Positions 37,702-47,741 of a stretch of DNA of 64,000 bases are shown one piece after another. The DNA lies in assembly GCF_000761245.1 (NCBI RefSeq), contig NZ_AWOR01000001.1, forward strand, positions 620,001 through 684,000, read 5' to 3'. The stretch is from Comamonas testosteroni. GTDB taxonomy: Bacteria; Pseudomonadota; Gammaproteobacteria; Burkholderiales; Burkholderiaceae_C. The notes under the pieces are model-generated. The model made no database searches. It was not told where the DNA came from and saw nothing but the letters and a program-made list of their open reading frames with translations. Position numbers and translations under genes: made by a program. Each line of letters starts with the position of its first letter. Position 1 is the stretch's first letter.

Positions 37702-38028
37702 TCAGGCCGGGTCTGAAGGAGCGGAGAACTGCGGTGTACGCCATTCCAGCAGCTCGGCCAGACGCTGCACGATCCAGCCTGCCTCGGGCGCCGTGACGAC
37801 CGAGCCCTCCGCGGCCAGGCCCGCATGCATGCCCAGCAGTACCTGCTCTTCGGAGGAGTTGCCCGAGTGATAGAGCGTCTGTGCCTGCTCGGTCAGATGG
37901 CTTGCCAGGTCTTCGCACAGCTCATAGCGTGCGACGACCTCGGCAATCGGGGCGGACAGCTTGCCGCTGCGCGTGCGAAACAGCTCGGCAAAGCTGGTCG
38001 GTGGCTGAATCTGGCTGGTGTCGTCCAT
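37702..38028 (-). CDS. Conserved hypothetical protein
   Basis: The 108-aa product has no signal peptide or membrane helix. It contains FAELFRTRSGKLSAPIAEVV, ARYELCEDLASHLTEQAQTL and LGMHAGLAAEGSVVTAPEAGWIVQRLAELL, mostly helical. I recall similar short proteins near clpB in this family, but no function. The ATG MDDTSQIQPP is preferred to a longer frame through the neighbouring gene. It follows the 84-aa gene by 13 nt on the same strand, so the two are probably co-expressed. Confidence 0.65.
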   Translation of the reverse strand: MDDTSQIQPPTSFAELFRTRSGKLSAPIAEVVARYELCEDLASHLTEQAQTLYHSGNSSEEQVLLGMHAGLAAEGSVVTAPEAGWIVQRLAELLEWRTPQFSAPSDPA

Positions 38029-38041
38029 AGCGCCTTGACCT

Positions 38042-38296
38042 TTAGCTCGGCTCGAACAGGCGCTCGAAGCGCTCGATGTCCACGGCCAGCTCGCAGGTAA
38101 TGAGCTGGCCCGATTTGTTGTCGCGCTTGCGGTGGGCGGCAAACAGCGTGGCCTTGCCCTTGAAGTTGTAGTCGGGCAGATGGATCAGCTCATAGGGATA
38201 GGGCACAAAGAGCTGGAACTCGAAAATCATCCGGTGCTCATTGCGCGGAGATGGGTACAGCGTGTACTCCGGCAGATTGATGGTTTGTGTGGCCAT
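38042..38296 (-). CDS. Small conserved hypothetical protein
   Basis: The 84-aa product is soluble, with beta-strand-like segments (RMIFEFQLFVPYPYELIHLP, GKATLFAAH, QLITCELAVDIERFERLF). I do not recognise it. It is first in a two-gene minus-strand pair, and its start is 54 nt from the divergent moaE start, so the promoters must overlap closely. Confidence 0.6.
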   Translation of the reverse strand: MATQTINLPEYTLYPSPRNEHRMIFEFQLFVPYPYELIHLPDYNFKGKATLFAAHRKRDNKSGQLITCELAVDIERFERLFEPS

Positions 38297-38349
38297 GGCG
38301 CAATGCTAATGCGCCAGACATGCCCATGCTGGCCTGCGACAATGCAGGC

Positions 38350-38808
38350 ATGACTGCAGCACGTGTATCCATTCAGACCCAGGACTTTGACCTCTCGGCC
38401 GAGATTGCCGCCCTGCGCGCCGGCGATGCACGCGTGGGCGCGGTCTGCAGCTTTGTCGGCACGGTGCGCGACCGCAACGAGGGCGATGCCGTCTCCAGCA
38501 TGGAGCTCGAGCATTACCCCGGCATGACCGAGAAGTCGATCGAGGCCATCATCGACAAGGCCGTGACGCGCTTTGGTATCTATGGCGCGCGCGTGATTCA
38601 CCGCATCGGCCTGCTGCAGCCCATGGACCAGATCGTGCTGGTGGCCGTGACCAGCGCCCACCGCGGCAAATCCTTCGAGGCCTGCGAATACATCATGGAC
38701 TATCTGAAGTCCGAAGCGCCGTTCTGGAAAAAAGAGCAGACCGGGCAAGGCGCTCGCTGGGTGGATGCGCGTGTCAGTGACGAACAGGCATTGGCGCGGT
38801 GGCAATAA
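38350..38808 (+). CDS. moaE: Molybdopterin synthase large subunit MoaE
   Basis: MoaE dimerises and, charged by MoaD, converts precursor Z (cPMP) to molybdopterin. The motifs FVGTVRDRNEGDAV, LEHYPGMTEKSIEAI, HRIGLLQPMDQIVLVAV and the catalytic Lys region APFWKKEQ are intact over 152 aa. The ATG MTAARVSIQTQDFDL is chosen; ATGs 8-10 codons upstream are possible but look less conserved. It is separated from moaD by the accessory block. Confidence 0.95.
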   Translation: MTAARVSIQTQDFDLSAEIAALRAGDARVGAVCSFVGTVRDRNEGDAVSSMELEHYPGMTEKSIEAIIDKAVTRFGIYGARVIHRIGLLQPMDQIVLVAVTSAHRGKSFEACEYIMDYLKSEAPFWKKEQTGQGARWVDARVSDEQALARWQ

Positions 38809-38920
38809 GAATGGCGGCAGCCGCCTGAGCACAGACCTGTACCGGTGCCAGGTCGCCCCGGGCCGTGTGGCCCCGACTGTGCTGTACCAGCGCATGTTTT
38901 TACAAACCATGAGTAAAAAT

Positions 38921-38966
38921 GCCGCTGACGCCTATGTATAAAGCGCGAGAAGCTATGGCTTTTGAT
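38921..38966. repeat. Family A repeat, copy 7 (moaE-clpB gap)
   Basis: The right core AAAGCGCGAGAAGCT matches the leuB-upstream copy at 14 of 15 positions. The left arm GCTGACGCCT is degenerate. Confidence 0.55.
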
Positions 38967-39154
38967 TACTCCCGGGTTTGCTGACTCTGGCAGGTATGGG
39001 GCCGCAATCTTGTGCATTGTGGGTTTGCGCCTACATTGGATCTGGCTTTGACGCGCGATGCTCGGATCTGGCCTCTGGCGCAGGGCTCTGTTTGATTTTT
39101 GTCAAATCACAGGCTTTCTGCCGTCTTCTGCGCCGCTTTATTGCCCTTTCCGGT

Positions 39155-39182
39155 CTTGAAATTCACCACCTGGCTATCAGAT
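39155..39182 (+). promoter_or_regulatory. Candidate sigma-32 promoter of clpB
   Basis: CTTGAAA, a perfect sigma-32 -35, lies 13 nt before TATCAGAT, a poor match to CCCCATNT. The position, about 40 nt before the clpB ATG, and the heat-shock role of ClpB support it. Confidence 0.5.
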
Positions 39183-39222
39183 AAATCAGCAATGAATCTG
39201 ATTGGAGCGAAAGCGACAAACC

Positions 39223-41835
<2,613 letters not shown>

Positions 41836-41864
41836 GGCCCCGAACCTTAGAAAGAGGTATTGCT

Positions 41865-42221
41865 TTGAACGATTTCGCCGCCACTGCAACCCGTTGGGCC
41901 GTCCGCATCATGCTGATGCTGCTGGGCCTGGTGTTCTTCCTGTGCCTGATGGCCGTGGCCTGCCTCATTGCCCTGGCCTGGGGCGTGCGCGCCCTGTGGG
42001 CCAGACTCACGGGCCAGCCCGTGGTGCCCATGAGCATGGGTGCCATGAGTCCCTTCGCCGGCTGGCAGACGGTGTACCGCTCGGGGGCCGAGTGGATGGC
42101 GCAATCGTCGGGCAATGCCGACGCCAGAAAGGATGGGCGTGAAGCCCGCGGGCGTCGCGGCGTTCTGCCAGGTAGCGGCGATGTCACCGATGTGCAGCCG
42201 CGCGAGGTGCACGAGTCGTAA
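41865..42221 (+). CDS. Small inner-membrane protein
   Basis: I do not recognise this 118-aa product. It has a long hydrophobic segment at about residues 13-42 (IMLMLLGLVFFLCLMAVACL) followed by arginines, then a hydrophilic Arg/Gly-rich tail that looks disordered. It starts with TTG after AAAGAGG. It is 29 nt past clpB on the same strand and ends before a terminator, so it is probably co-transcribed with clpB, which hints at a stress-linked role (inference). Confidence 0.65.
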   Translation: MNDFAATATRWAVRIMLMLLGLVFFLCLMAVACLIALAWGVRALWARLTGQPVVPMSMGAMSPFAGWQTVYRSGAEWMAQSSGNADARKDGREARGRRGVLPGSGDVTDVQPREVHES

Positions 42222-42301
42222 TGACAAGCCCTTGCACAGGCTTCATACTTTGGAGCCAGTGAGGCACAAAAGGCCGCAGGCTGGTTTCGCGGTCAACACA
42301 C

Positions 42302-42338
42302 AAGAGCCTGTGCAGTGTTGCATCAGGCTCTTTTTTTA
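42302..42338 (+). terminator. Terminator after clpB and the small membrane protein
   Basis: AGAGCCTG and CAGGCTCT form an 8-bp stem with a 13-nt loop and seven T. Confidence 0.85.
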
Positions 42339-42400
42339 CGCTGTGTTTACGCAGTCTCGCGTTATGGTCGGGATTGTGATCTTGGGATTTTCAGACAGGC

Positions 42401-43840
42401 ATGAACTACATGGACTTGCACCGCATTTTTGACTTGCAGTACCAAGCCAGCCGCACGCAGGTCGATGTACCTTTGCTGGTGCGCCGGGAGAGGCTGCTGC
42501 GTCTGCAGAAGCTGCTGGACCAGAATGGCCCGGCCTTGTGCGCGGCGGTGGAGCAGGACTTTGGTGTGCGCTCCGAGCGCTGGACCGAAATGCTGGATCT
42601 GATGCTGGTGCGCAATATGCTCAGGCACACGCTCAAGCATCTGCCCAAGTGGAGCAAGCGCCAGCGCGTGCGCACGCCGCTGATGCTGCAGCCCGGCAAG
42701 GCCTGGGTGGAGCGCCAGCCTCTGGGCGTGGTGGGCATCATCTCGCCCTGGAACTATCCGCTGCAGCTATCGCTGGCGCCGGCCATCACGGCGCTGGCGG
42801 CGGGCAATCGCGTGATGCTCAAGCCCAGCGAGCTGACGCCGCAGACCTCGGCAAAAATGGCCGAGCTGGTCGCCCAGTTCTTTGCACCCGAAGAGTTCTG
42901 CGTGATCGAGGGCGATGTGGCCGTGGCCACGCAGTTCTCGGGCCTGCAGTTCGATCACCTGCTGTTCACCGGCTCCACGGCCGTGGGGCGGCGCGTGGCG
43001 CAGGCGGCAGCCGTGCACCTGACGCCCACCACGCTGGAGCTCGGGGGCAAGTCGCCCTGCATCATTGCGCAGGACTGCGATATGCAGGCCGCTGCGCTCA
43101 AGGTGGCCTACGGCAAGCTGGTCAATGCCGGGCAGACCTGCATCGCTCCCGACTATGTGCTGCTGCCGCGCGGCAAGGAGCAGGAGTTTGCCGAGGCCTA
43201 TCAGGCGGCGGTGCAACAGCTGTACCCACGCATCTCGGGCAACCCGGACTACACGGCCATCATCAGCAAGCGCCATCTGGCACGACTCAAGCAGATGCTG
43301 CGCCAGGCACAAAGCCTGGGAGCGCAGGTGCACTGGATGCATGAAGCGGCTGCCCCCGCTGCAGACGGTGACACCACGGCCTGGGGCGAGGCCGTGGAGA
43401 GGCAGTTCGCTCCGGCGCTGGTGTTCGGTGCCACGGGCGAAATGCAGCTGATGCAGGAAGAGATCTTCGGCCCCATCCTGCCCGTGATCTCCTACGAGCA
43501 TATTGAAGACGTGATCAATGCCATCAACGCGAGCCCGCGTCCGCTGGCGCTGTACTGGTTTGGCAACGACGAGGCAGAGCGCGATGCGGTGTTGATGCGC
43601 ACCGTCAGCGGAGGCGTCTGCGTGAACGACACCTTGCTGCATGTGGCGCACGAGAACTTGCCGTTCGGCGGTGTCGGCGACAGTGGCTGGGGTGCCTATC
43701 ACGCAGAGCAGGGCTTTTTGCGCTTTGTGCACCAGAAGGCGGTTTTCGTGCAGTCGCGCTGGGCGGCGACTTCCCTGCTGTACCCGCCGTTCGGGGAAAA
43801 ATTCGATCGGGTGATGGACCTAATGCGACGCTGGCTCTGA
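42401..43840 (+). CDS. Aldehyde dehydrogenase (coniferyl-aldehyde-dehydrogenase-like)
   Basis: This 479-aa NAD(P)-dependent aldehyde dehydrogenase carries ISPWNYPLQL, MLKPSELTPQTS, FTGSTAVGRRVA, the ELGGKSP glutamate loop and the catalytic Cys at about residue 247 in NAGQTCIAPDY. EIFGPILPV, HVAHENLPFGGVGDSG and the C-terminal LLYPPFGEKFDRVMDLM resemble the coniferyl aldehyde / class 3 fatty aldehyde group, whose members oxidise aromatic or long-chain aldehydes. The substrate is not fixed by the sequence. It is flanked by a terminator upstream and a 267-nt gap downstream, so it is probably monocistronic. Confidence 0.88.
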   Translation: MNYMDLHRIFDLQYQASRTQVDVPLLVRRERLLRLQKLLDQNGPALCAAVEQDFGVRSERWTEMLDLMLVRNMLRHTLKHLPKWSKRQRVRTPLMLQPGKAWVERQPLGVVGIISPWNYPLQLSLAPAITALAAGNRVMLKPSELTPQTSAKMAELVAQFFAPEEFCVIEGDVAVATQFSGLQFDHLLFTGSTAVGRRVAQAAAVHLTPTTLELGGKSPCIIAQDCDMQAAALKVAYGKLVNAGQTCIAPDYVLLPRGKEQEFAEAYQAAVQQLYPRISGNPDYTAIISKRHLARLKQMLRQAQSLGAQVHWMHEAAAPAADGDTTAWGEAVERQFAPALVFGATGEMQLMQEEIFGPILPVISYEHIEDVINAINASPRPLALYWFGNDEAERDAVLMRTVSGGVCVNDTLLHVAHENLPFGGVGDSGWGAYHAEQGFLRFVHQKAVFVQSRWAATSLLYPPFGEKFDRVMDLMRRWL

Positions 43841-44058
43841 AATTTCTTGGCCGTCGCGCAGGGATTGAGCGCTTCGATGCTGTCGTGAGCGCTTGCCAGA
43901 TTGTCATCAAATGTGACGCAAACCATTGATGGTTGCGGGCTTGCTGCTCTGCTTAGTGGAGCGCATAGCACATAGATTGCGCCATAGCAAGAAATTGCGA
44001 ACAGCCGCAGTTGAGCAAATGGCTAACCACTGCACCGCGTGCCAAAACTCTGAATCTG

Positions 44059-44087
44059 TAGACAATTACGCCCTTCTATTCTTACAT
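44059..44087 (+). promoter_or_regulatory. Possible promoter of the GNAT gene
   Basis: TAGACA (5 of 6 to the -35 consensus), a 17-nt spacer, then TTACAT. The -10 is weak. Confidence 0.3.
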
Positions 44088-44107
44088 GTTTCCGCCCCGG
44101 TTTTTCC

Positions 44108-44632
44108 ATGTCTAGTATCCAGGTCCGTCCCGCTACTCTTCGCGATGCAAAAGCGATTGCCCAGATCCATACTGCTTCCGCACTGGAGGCTTATCGAGGT
44201 CTGGTTCCCGATGATCAACTGAAGGCCATGTCCTCGGTTGAAAAGCGCCAGGCTTACTGGCGCGAAGCTATTGAATACTGTGAGCCACAGGTCCAGGTCG
44301 CCATTGACGGCGACAAGATCGTTGGCTTTGTCGGCTTTGACCGTTCCCGTGATGAAAAGTCCCGCCAGACCACAGGCGAGATCTGGGCTATCTATGCAGC
44401 TCCCTCGCACTGGAATCAAGGTGTTGGCGTTGCCCTGTGGGACGCCGCCCGAGATGGTCTGTTGGAGGAAGGCTGCACCAATGTGACAGCCTGGATTCCG
44501 CTGCGCAACGAGCGTGCCCTGCGTTTCCATGAAATGGCAGGCTTCAAGCGTGAAATGTCCACGGCCAAGACGGCTGTGATTGGCAGCCTCAAGATTGAAG
44601 AAGTGCGCGTCAAGCGTCCTCTGAACGGCTGA
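44108..44632 (+). CDS. GNAT-family N-acetyltransferase
   Basis: The 174-aa product has the GNAT fold: N-terminal IQVRPATLRDAKAIAQIH, central IVGFVGFDRSRDEKS and IWAIYAAPSHWNQGVGVALWDAA, where the acetyl-CoA pyrophosphate loop (R/Q-x-x-G-x-G/A) reads NQGVGVAL, and AWIPLRNERALRFHEMAGF at the end. The substrate is unknown. A methyltransferase gene follows 33 nt later on the same strand, so they may be co-transcribed. Confidence 0.9.
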   Translation: MSSIQVRPATLRDAKAIAQIHTASALEAYRGLVPDDQLKAMSSVEKRQAYWREAIEYCEPQVQVAIDGDKIVGFVGFDRSRDEKSRQTTGEIWAIYAAPSHWNQGVGVALWDAARDGLLEEGCTNVTAWIPLRNERALRFHEMAGFKREMSTAKTAVIGSLKIEEVRVKRPLNG

Positions 44633-44665
44633 TCACAGCGTTCAGCACTCACTGAAAGACAGGCC

Positions 44666-45880
44666 GTGACGTCTCCCAATAGTAAGCTCGCGGCCTCGGT
44701 CTGCGCTCCCGCATCTGCTTTCGACCTGCTGCAATGGCAGGAGCAAGCTCAGGCTCATACGGCTTTGTGGCGCAGCGAAAGCAGCTTGCCCAAGCCCCGT
44801 CGCATCGAAGTTGCCGATGACACCATGCCCGCTGATACGGCGTTTCGCCATATCAGCGAAGGTGCGTCGCTGCTGTGGCGCGGTGATTTTCAGAACGCGC
44901 GTCAGCTGTTGCTGGCACTGGGCCGCAGACTTGACAAGAAGTCGCGACGCAAGAGTCCGGCAAAAAGCCCTGCCGCATCAGGTTTTCCCCACGCTTTTCA
45001 TCTGTACCGCCAGTCCCAGGCACAGCGTGCGCGCTTGCTGGCCAGCATTCTGATCGAGCTGGATGTGCAATGGCATTGCGCCTTGCGCCGGGCTCCGGAC
45101 TGGAGTCAGGCCTGCTCCGAGGCCTGGGGCACAGTTGCGGCCGAAGCGCATGCGCAGTCCGTGCTGGTGCCGCTGCGCGATCTGCTGGGTGTGGTCGGTG
45201 CCCATGAGTGGCGCAAGAAGGGGGTGGAGATTCCTGCCCTGGATGGCGCCCGCATTCATGCGCACTACGGTGTTTTCTCGCCCGTGCGCGGCGAGTACCT
45301 CGATCTGGTTGCGCGTGCGAGCATTCCCGCTGCCGGTCTTCAGCAGGCCTGGGATATTGGTGTCGGCACGGGCGTGCTCTCGGCATTGCTGCTCAAGCGC
45401 GGCGTGAAGTCGGTAGTCGCCACCGATACCAGCGAGCGTGCGCTGGCCTGTGCCTGCGAGAATCTGCAGCGCCTGGGTCATGCTTCCCGGGTGGAGTTGC
45501 AGCATGCCGATCTGTTTGCGCAAGGGCAGGCCGGCCTGATCGTCTGCAACCCGCCCTGGCTGCCGGGAAAGGCCGCATCGGTGCTCGATCAGGCGATTTA
45601 TGACGAAGACAGCCGCATGCTGCGCGGCTTTCTGCAAGGGCTGGCGGCGCATCTGCTGCCAGGCGGCGAAGGCTGGCTCATCATCTCCGACCTGGCCGAG
45701 CATCTGAAGCTGCGCACGCGTGACGAGCTGCTGGGCTGGATTGAAGCGGCTGGCCTCAAGGTGCTGGGGCGCGACGATGTCCGCCCGCACCATGGCAAGG
45801 TGCAGGATCGCGAAGATCCCTTGCACGCTGCGCGCGCGGTCGAAGTGACCTCACTCTGGCGTCTGGCTGCTGCCGGCTGA
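44666..45880 (+). CDS. Class I SAM-dependent methyltransferase with an NPPW motif
   Basis: The C-terminal half of this 404-aa protein is a Rossmann methyltransferase: motif I WDIGVGTGVLSALLL, motif II VVATDTSERAL and the NPPW-type catalytic motif VCNPPWLPG, which occurs in PrmB/PrmC and RsmC-like enzymes acting on amide or exocyclic nitrogens. The N-terminal half is unrecognised and contains a Lys/Ser-rich stretch. It may modify a protein glutamine or an rRNA guanine; the target is unknown. The start is GTG, with no in-frame ATG until MPADTAFRH. Confidence 0.82.
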   Translation: MTSPNSKLAASVCAPASAFDLLQWQEQAQAHTALWRSESSLPKPRRIEVADDTMPADTAFRHISEGASLLWRGDFQNARQLLLALGRRLDKKSRRKSPAKSPAASGFPHAFHLYRQSQAQRARLLASILIELDVQWHCALRRAPDWSQACSEAWGTVAAEAHAQSVLVPLRDLLGVVGAHEWRKKGVEIPALDGARIHAHYGVFSPVRGEYLDLVARASIPAAGLQQAWDIGVGTGVLSALLLKRGVKSVVATDTSERALACACENLQRLGHASRVELQHADLFAQGQAGLIVCNPPWLPGKAASVLDQAIYDEDSRMLRGFLQGLAAHLLPGGEGWLIISDLAEHLKLRTRDELLGWIEAAGLKVLGRDDVRPHHGKVQDREDPLHAARAVEVTSLWRLAAAG

Positions 45881-45913
45881 CGCCGGGGCGCCGGCCGCTG
45901 GGCCGCCAGAAAG

Positions 45914-46525
45914 CTAGGCCGTTGCGCCTTGCAGTTCCTGGCAGGGCGGATCGGCGGCCTGCCCATGCGCCAGCAAGGCCGCCAGCCTCTCGCGTAGCGA
46001 ATGTGCGCGCTCTTCGCCCGCATATTCCTCTACCGCCGCCAACAGGCTGATGCCTGCGCTGCGCAAGCTGCTCAGGTCTCTGGCCTCGCGCAGCTGGGTG
46101 CGCAATGTCTGGGCCAGGGCCTCATGGCGGTTGGCAAACAGGCGCTCGCACATATCGAATAAATACATGCGCGTGCCCGCCATATTGATGGCCGGCACTG
46201 AGCTGGCGGCTTGCTCGGCTGGCGCCAGGGCTGGTGTGGCCGGGCCGTCTCCAACTTTGGCCAGAGAGGTTGCTGGAGGGGTGGCCATGCTGCGCTCTTT
46301 GGAGGCGCTGGCTGGCATCAGCTGAAGATATCCCTGCTCCACCAATTGCTGGGCCATTGCGGCATGATCGCTGCCCAGCATGGCAGCAAGTTCTTCCATG
46401 CTCTTGCCGCCGGCCAGCAACAGCAGGGAGCGCGCGCGCTGCGGCAGCTGGCGCGATCCGGGCTGAAGTTCCTCCTGGGCCTTGGCGGTTTTCTGCAAAA
46501 TCATGACTGGTTCTGTCTGGCGCAT
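45914..46525 (-). CDS. Hypothetical protein, possibly with a winged-helix N-terminus
   Basis: I do not recognise this product. The N-terminal part (RSLLLLAGGKSMEELAAMLGSDHAAMAQQLVEQGYLQL, read as two segments of a helix-turn-helix-like pattern) could be a winged helix. A variable Ala/Pro linker follows, then a helical C-terminus (YLFDMCERLFANRHEALAQT). The start is unsure: ATGs seven codons apart both lack a Shine-Dalgarno, and I give the upstream one. It is convergent with the methyltransferase gene and divergent from dusC. Confidence 0.55.
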   Translation of the reverse strand: MRQTEPVMILQKTAKAQEELQPGSRQLPQRARSLLLLAGGKSMEELAAMLGSDHAAMAQQLVEQGYLQLMPASASKERSMATPPATSLAKVGDGPATPALAPAEQAASSVPAINMAGTRMYLFDMCERLFANRHEALAQTLRTQLREARDLSSLRSAGISLLAAVEEYAGEERAHSLRERLAALLAHGQAADPPCQELQGATA

Positions 46526-46639
46526 CACAAGTGCGGATGCGCTATTGCATGAGCTGACGATGACACTGGTGTGAATCTGCGCCAATTCGCAGTGGATCGG
46601 CTAGTCATTACTGCCCAAGCTTGCCAATTGCTTCTGAAT

Positions 46640-46677
46640 TAATAGCTGCTGGCGTTTTCTGAATAAGCGCTGCAGGT
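46640..46677. repeat. Family A repeat, copy 5 (upstream of dusC)
   Basis: TAATAGCTGCTGGCGTT then ATAAGCGCTGCAGG. The core matches TAGCTGCTAGCGCT at 12 of 14 positions. It ends about 20 nt before the dusC ATG. Confidence 0.65.
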
Positions 46678-46697
46678 CAATCTGATTTGAATCTGAA

Positions 46698-47741
46698 ATG
46701 AGACTGCTGCTTGCGCCCATGGAAGGGCTGCTGGATTTTGTGTTGCGCGATGTGCTGACCCGCGTGGGCGGCGCGGATCGCTGCGTGTCCGAGTTCATTC
46801 GCATCAGCGGCTCGCTGCTGCCGGACAAGGTCTATCTGCGTACCATGCCCGAGCTGCGCAACGGCAGCAGGACGCTGGCCGGCGTGCCGGTGCGGGCGCA
46901 ACTGCTGGGCTCAGACCCGGTCAGTATGGCCGAGAACGCGGCCAATCTGGCGCGCCTGGGGCCCGAGGGCATTGATCTGAATTTCGGCTGCCCGGCCAAG
47001 GTGGTCAACCGCCATGGCGGCGGTGCATCGCTGCTGCAGGATCCCGAGCAGATCGTGCGCGTGGTGGATGCCGTGCGCCGTGCCGTACCCGCGCAGATGC
47101 CGGTGTCGGCCAAGATGCGGTTGGGCTTTAACGACCGCGCGTTGATGATCGAGTGCGCCCAGGCCATGGAGCAGGGCGGTGCCTGTGAGATCGTCGTCCA
47201 TGCGCGCACCAAGCTGGACGGCTATCGTCCGCCGGCCTATTGGGAAGAGATTCCGCGCATCCGCGAGGCGGTGGGCGTGAATGTGGTGGCCAATGGCGAG
47301 ATCTGGACCGTGGAGGAGGCCTTGCGCTGCCGCGAAGTCTCCGGCTGTGACGATCTGATGCTCGGGCGCGGCATTGTGGCCGACCCGGGCCTGGCCCTGG
47401 CCCTGCGCCGCGCCGTGGGGCAGGGCAGTGGCACGGCGGCCGCTGGCATTGACTGGCTGGCGCTGGTGCCCCAGGTGCAGCGTTTTTGGCATATGGTCTG
47501 CGAGGATCTGGAGCCGCGCCAGCGTGCGGGTCGCCTCAAGCAGTGGCTCAATCTCATGCGCAGGCGCTTTCCCGAGGCCGAGCTGGCTTATCAGGAAGTG
47601 CGCACCCAGACCGATCAACGCGCCATCAGCGACTGGGTGCAGGCACTGCCGCTGCGCGATCTGCTGCAGGAATGGGCTTGGCCGCAAACCACGCCTAAAG
47701 CAGACTGTCCGGAGCCAGAGGCCCGAGCAGCTGCAGCATGA
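46698..47741 (+). CDS. dusC: tRNA-dihydrouridine(16) synthase
   Basis: DusC is an FMN enzyme that reduces U16 in the tRNA D-loop with NADPH. LLLAPMEGLLDFVLRD at the start, the catalytic-Cys motif DLNFGCPAKVVNRHGGGASLL (Cys in FGCP), HARTKLDGY and DLMLGRGIVADP are hallmarks; APMEG and the NRHGGG pattern favour DusC over DusA or DusB. The 347-aa protein is slightly longer than E. coli DusC. Its last 47 nt overlap the convergent phospholipase-D-like gene. Confidence 0.93.
   Translation: MRLLLAPMEGLLDFVLRDVLTRVGGADRCVSEFIRISGSLLPDKVYLRTMPELRNGSRTLAGVPVRAQLLGSDPVSMAENAANLARLGPEGIDLNFGCPAKVVNRHGGGASLLQDPEQIVRVVDAVRRAVPAQMPVSAKMRLGFNDRALMIECAQAMEQGGACEIVVHARTKLDGYRPPAYWEEIPRIREAVGVNVVANGEIWTVEEALRCREVSGCDDLMLGRGIVADPGLALALRRAVGQGSGTAAAGIDWLALVPQVQRFWHMVCEDLEPRQRAGRLKQWLNLMRRRFPEAELAYQEVRTQTDQRAISDWVQALPLRDLLQEWAWPQTTPKADCPEPEARAAAA

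Larger units (their letters stand above)
38809..39222. other. moaE-clpB intergenic region
   Basis: No gene seen. It holds GC hairpins just past moaE (GGCGGC..GCCGCC; GACCTG..CAGGTC), a degenerate family A repeat, an AT-rich TGATTT-ttgtc-AAATCA inverted repeat near 39090-39110, and a sigma-32-type -35 before clpB. Confidence 0.55.
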
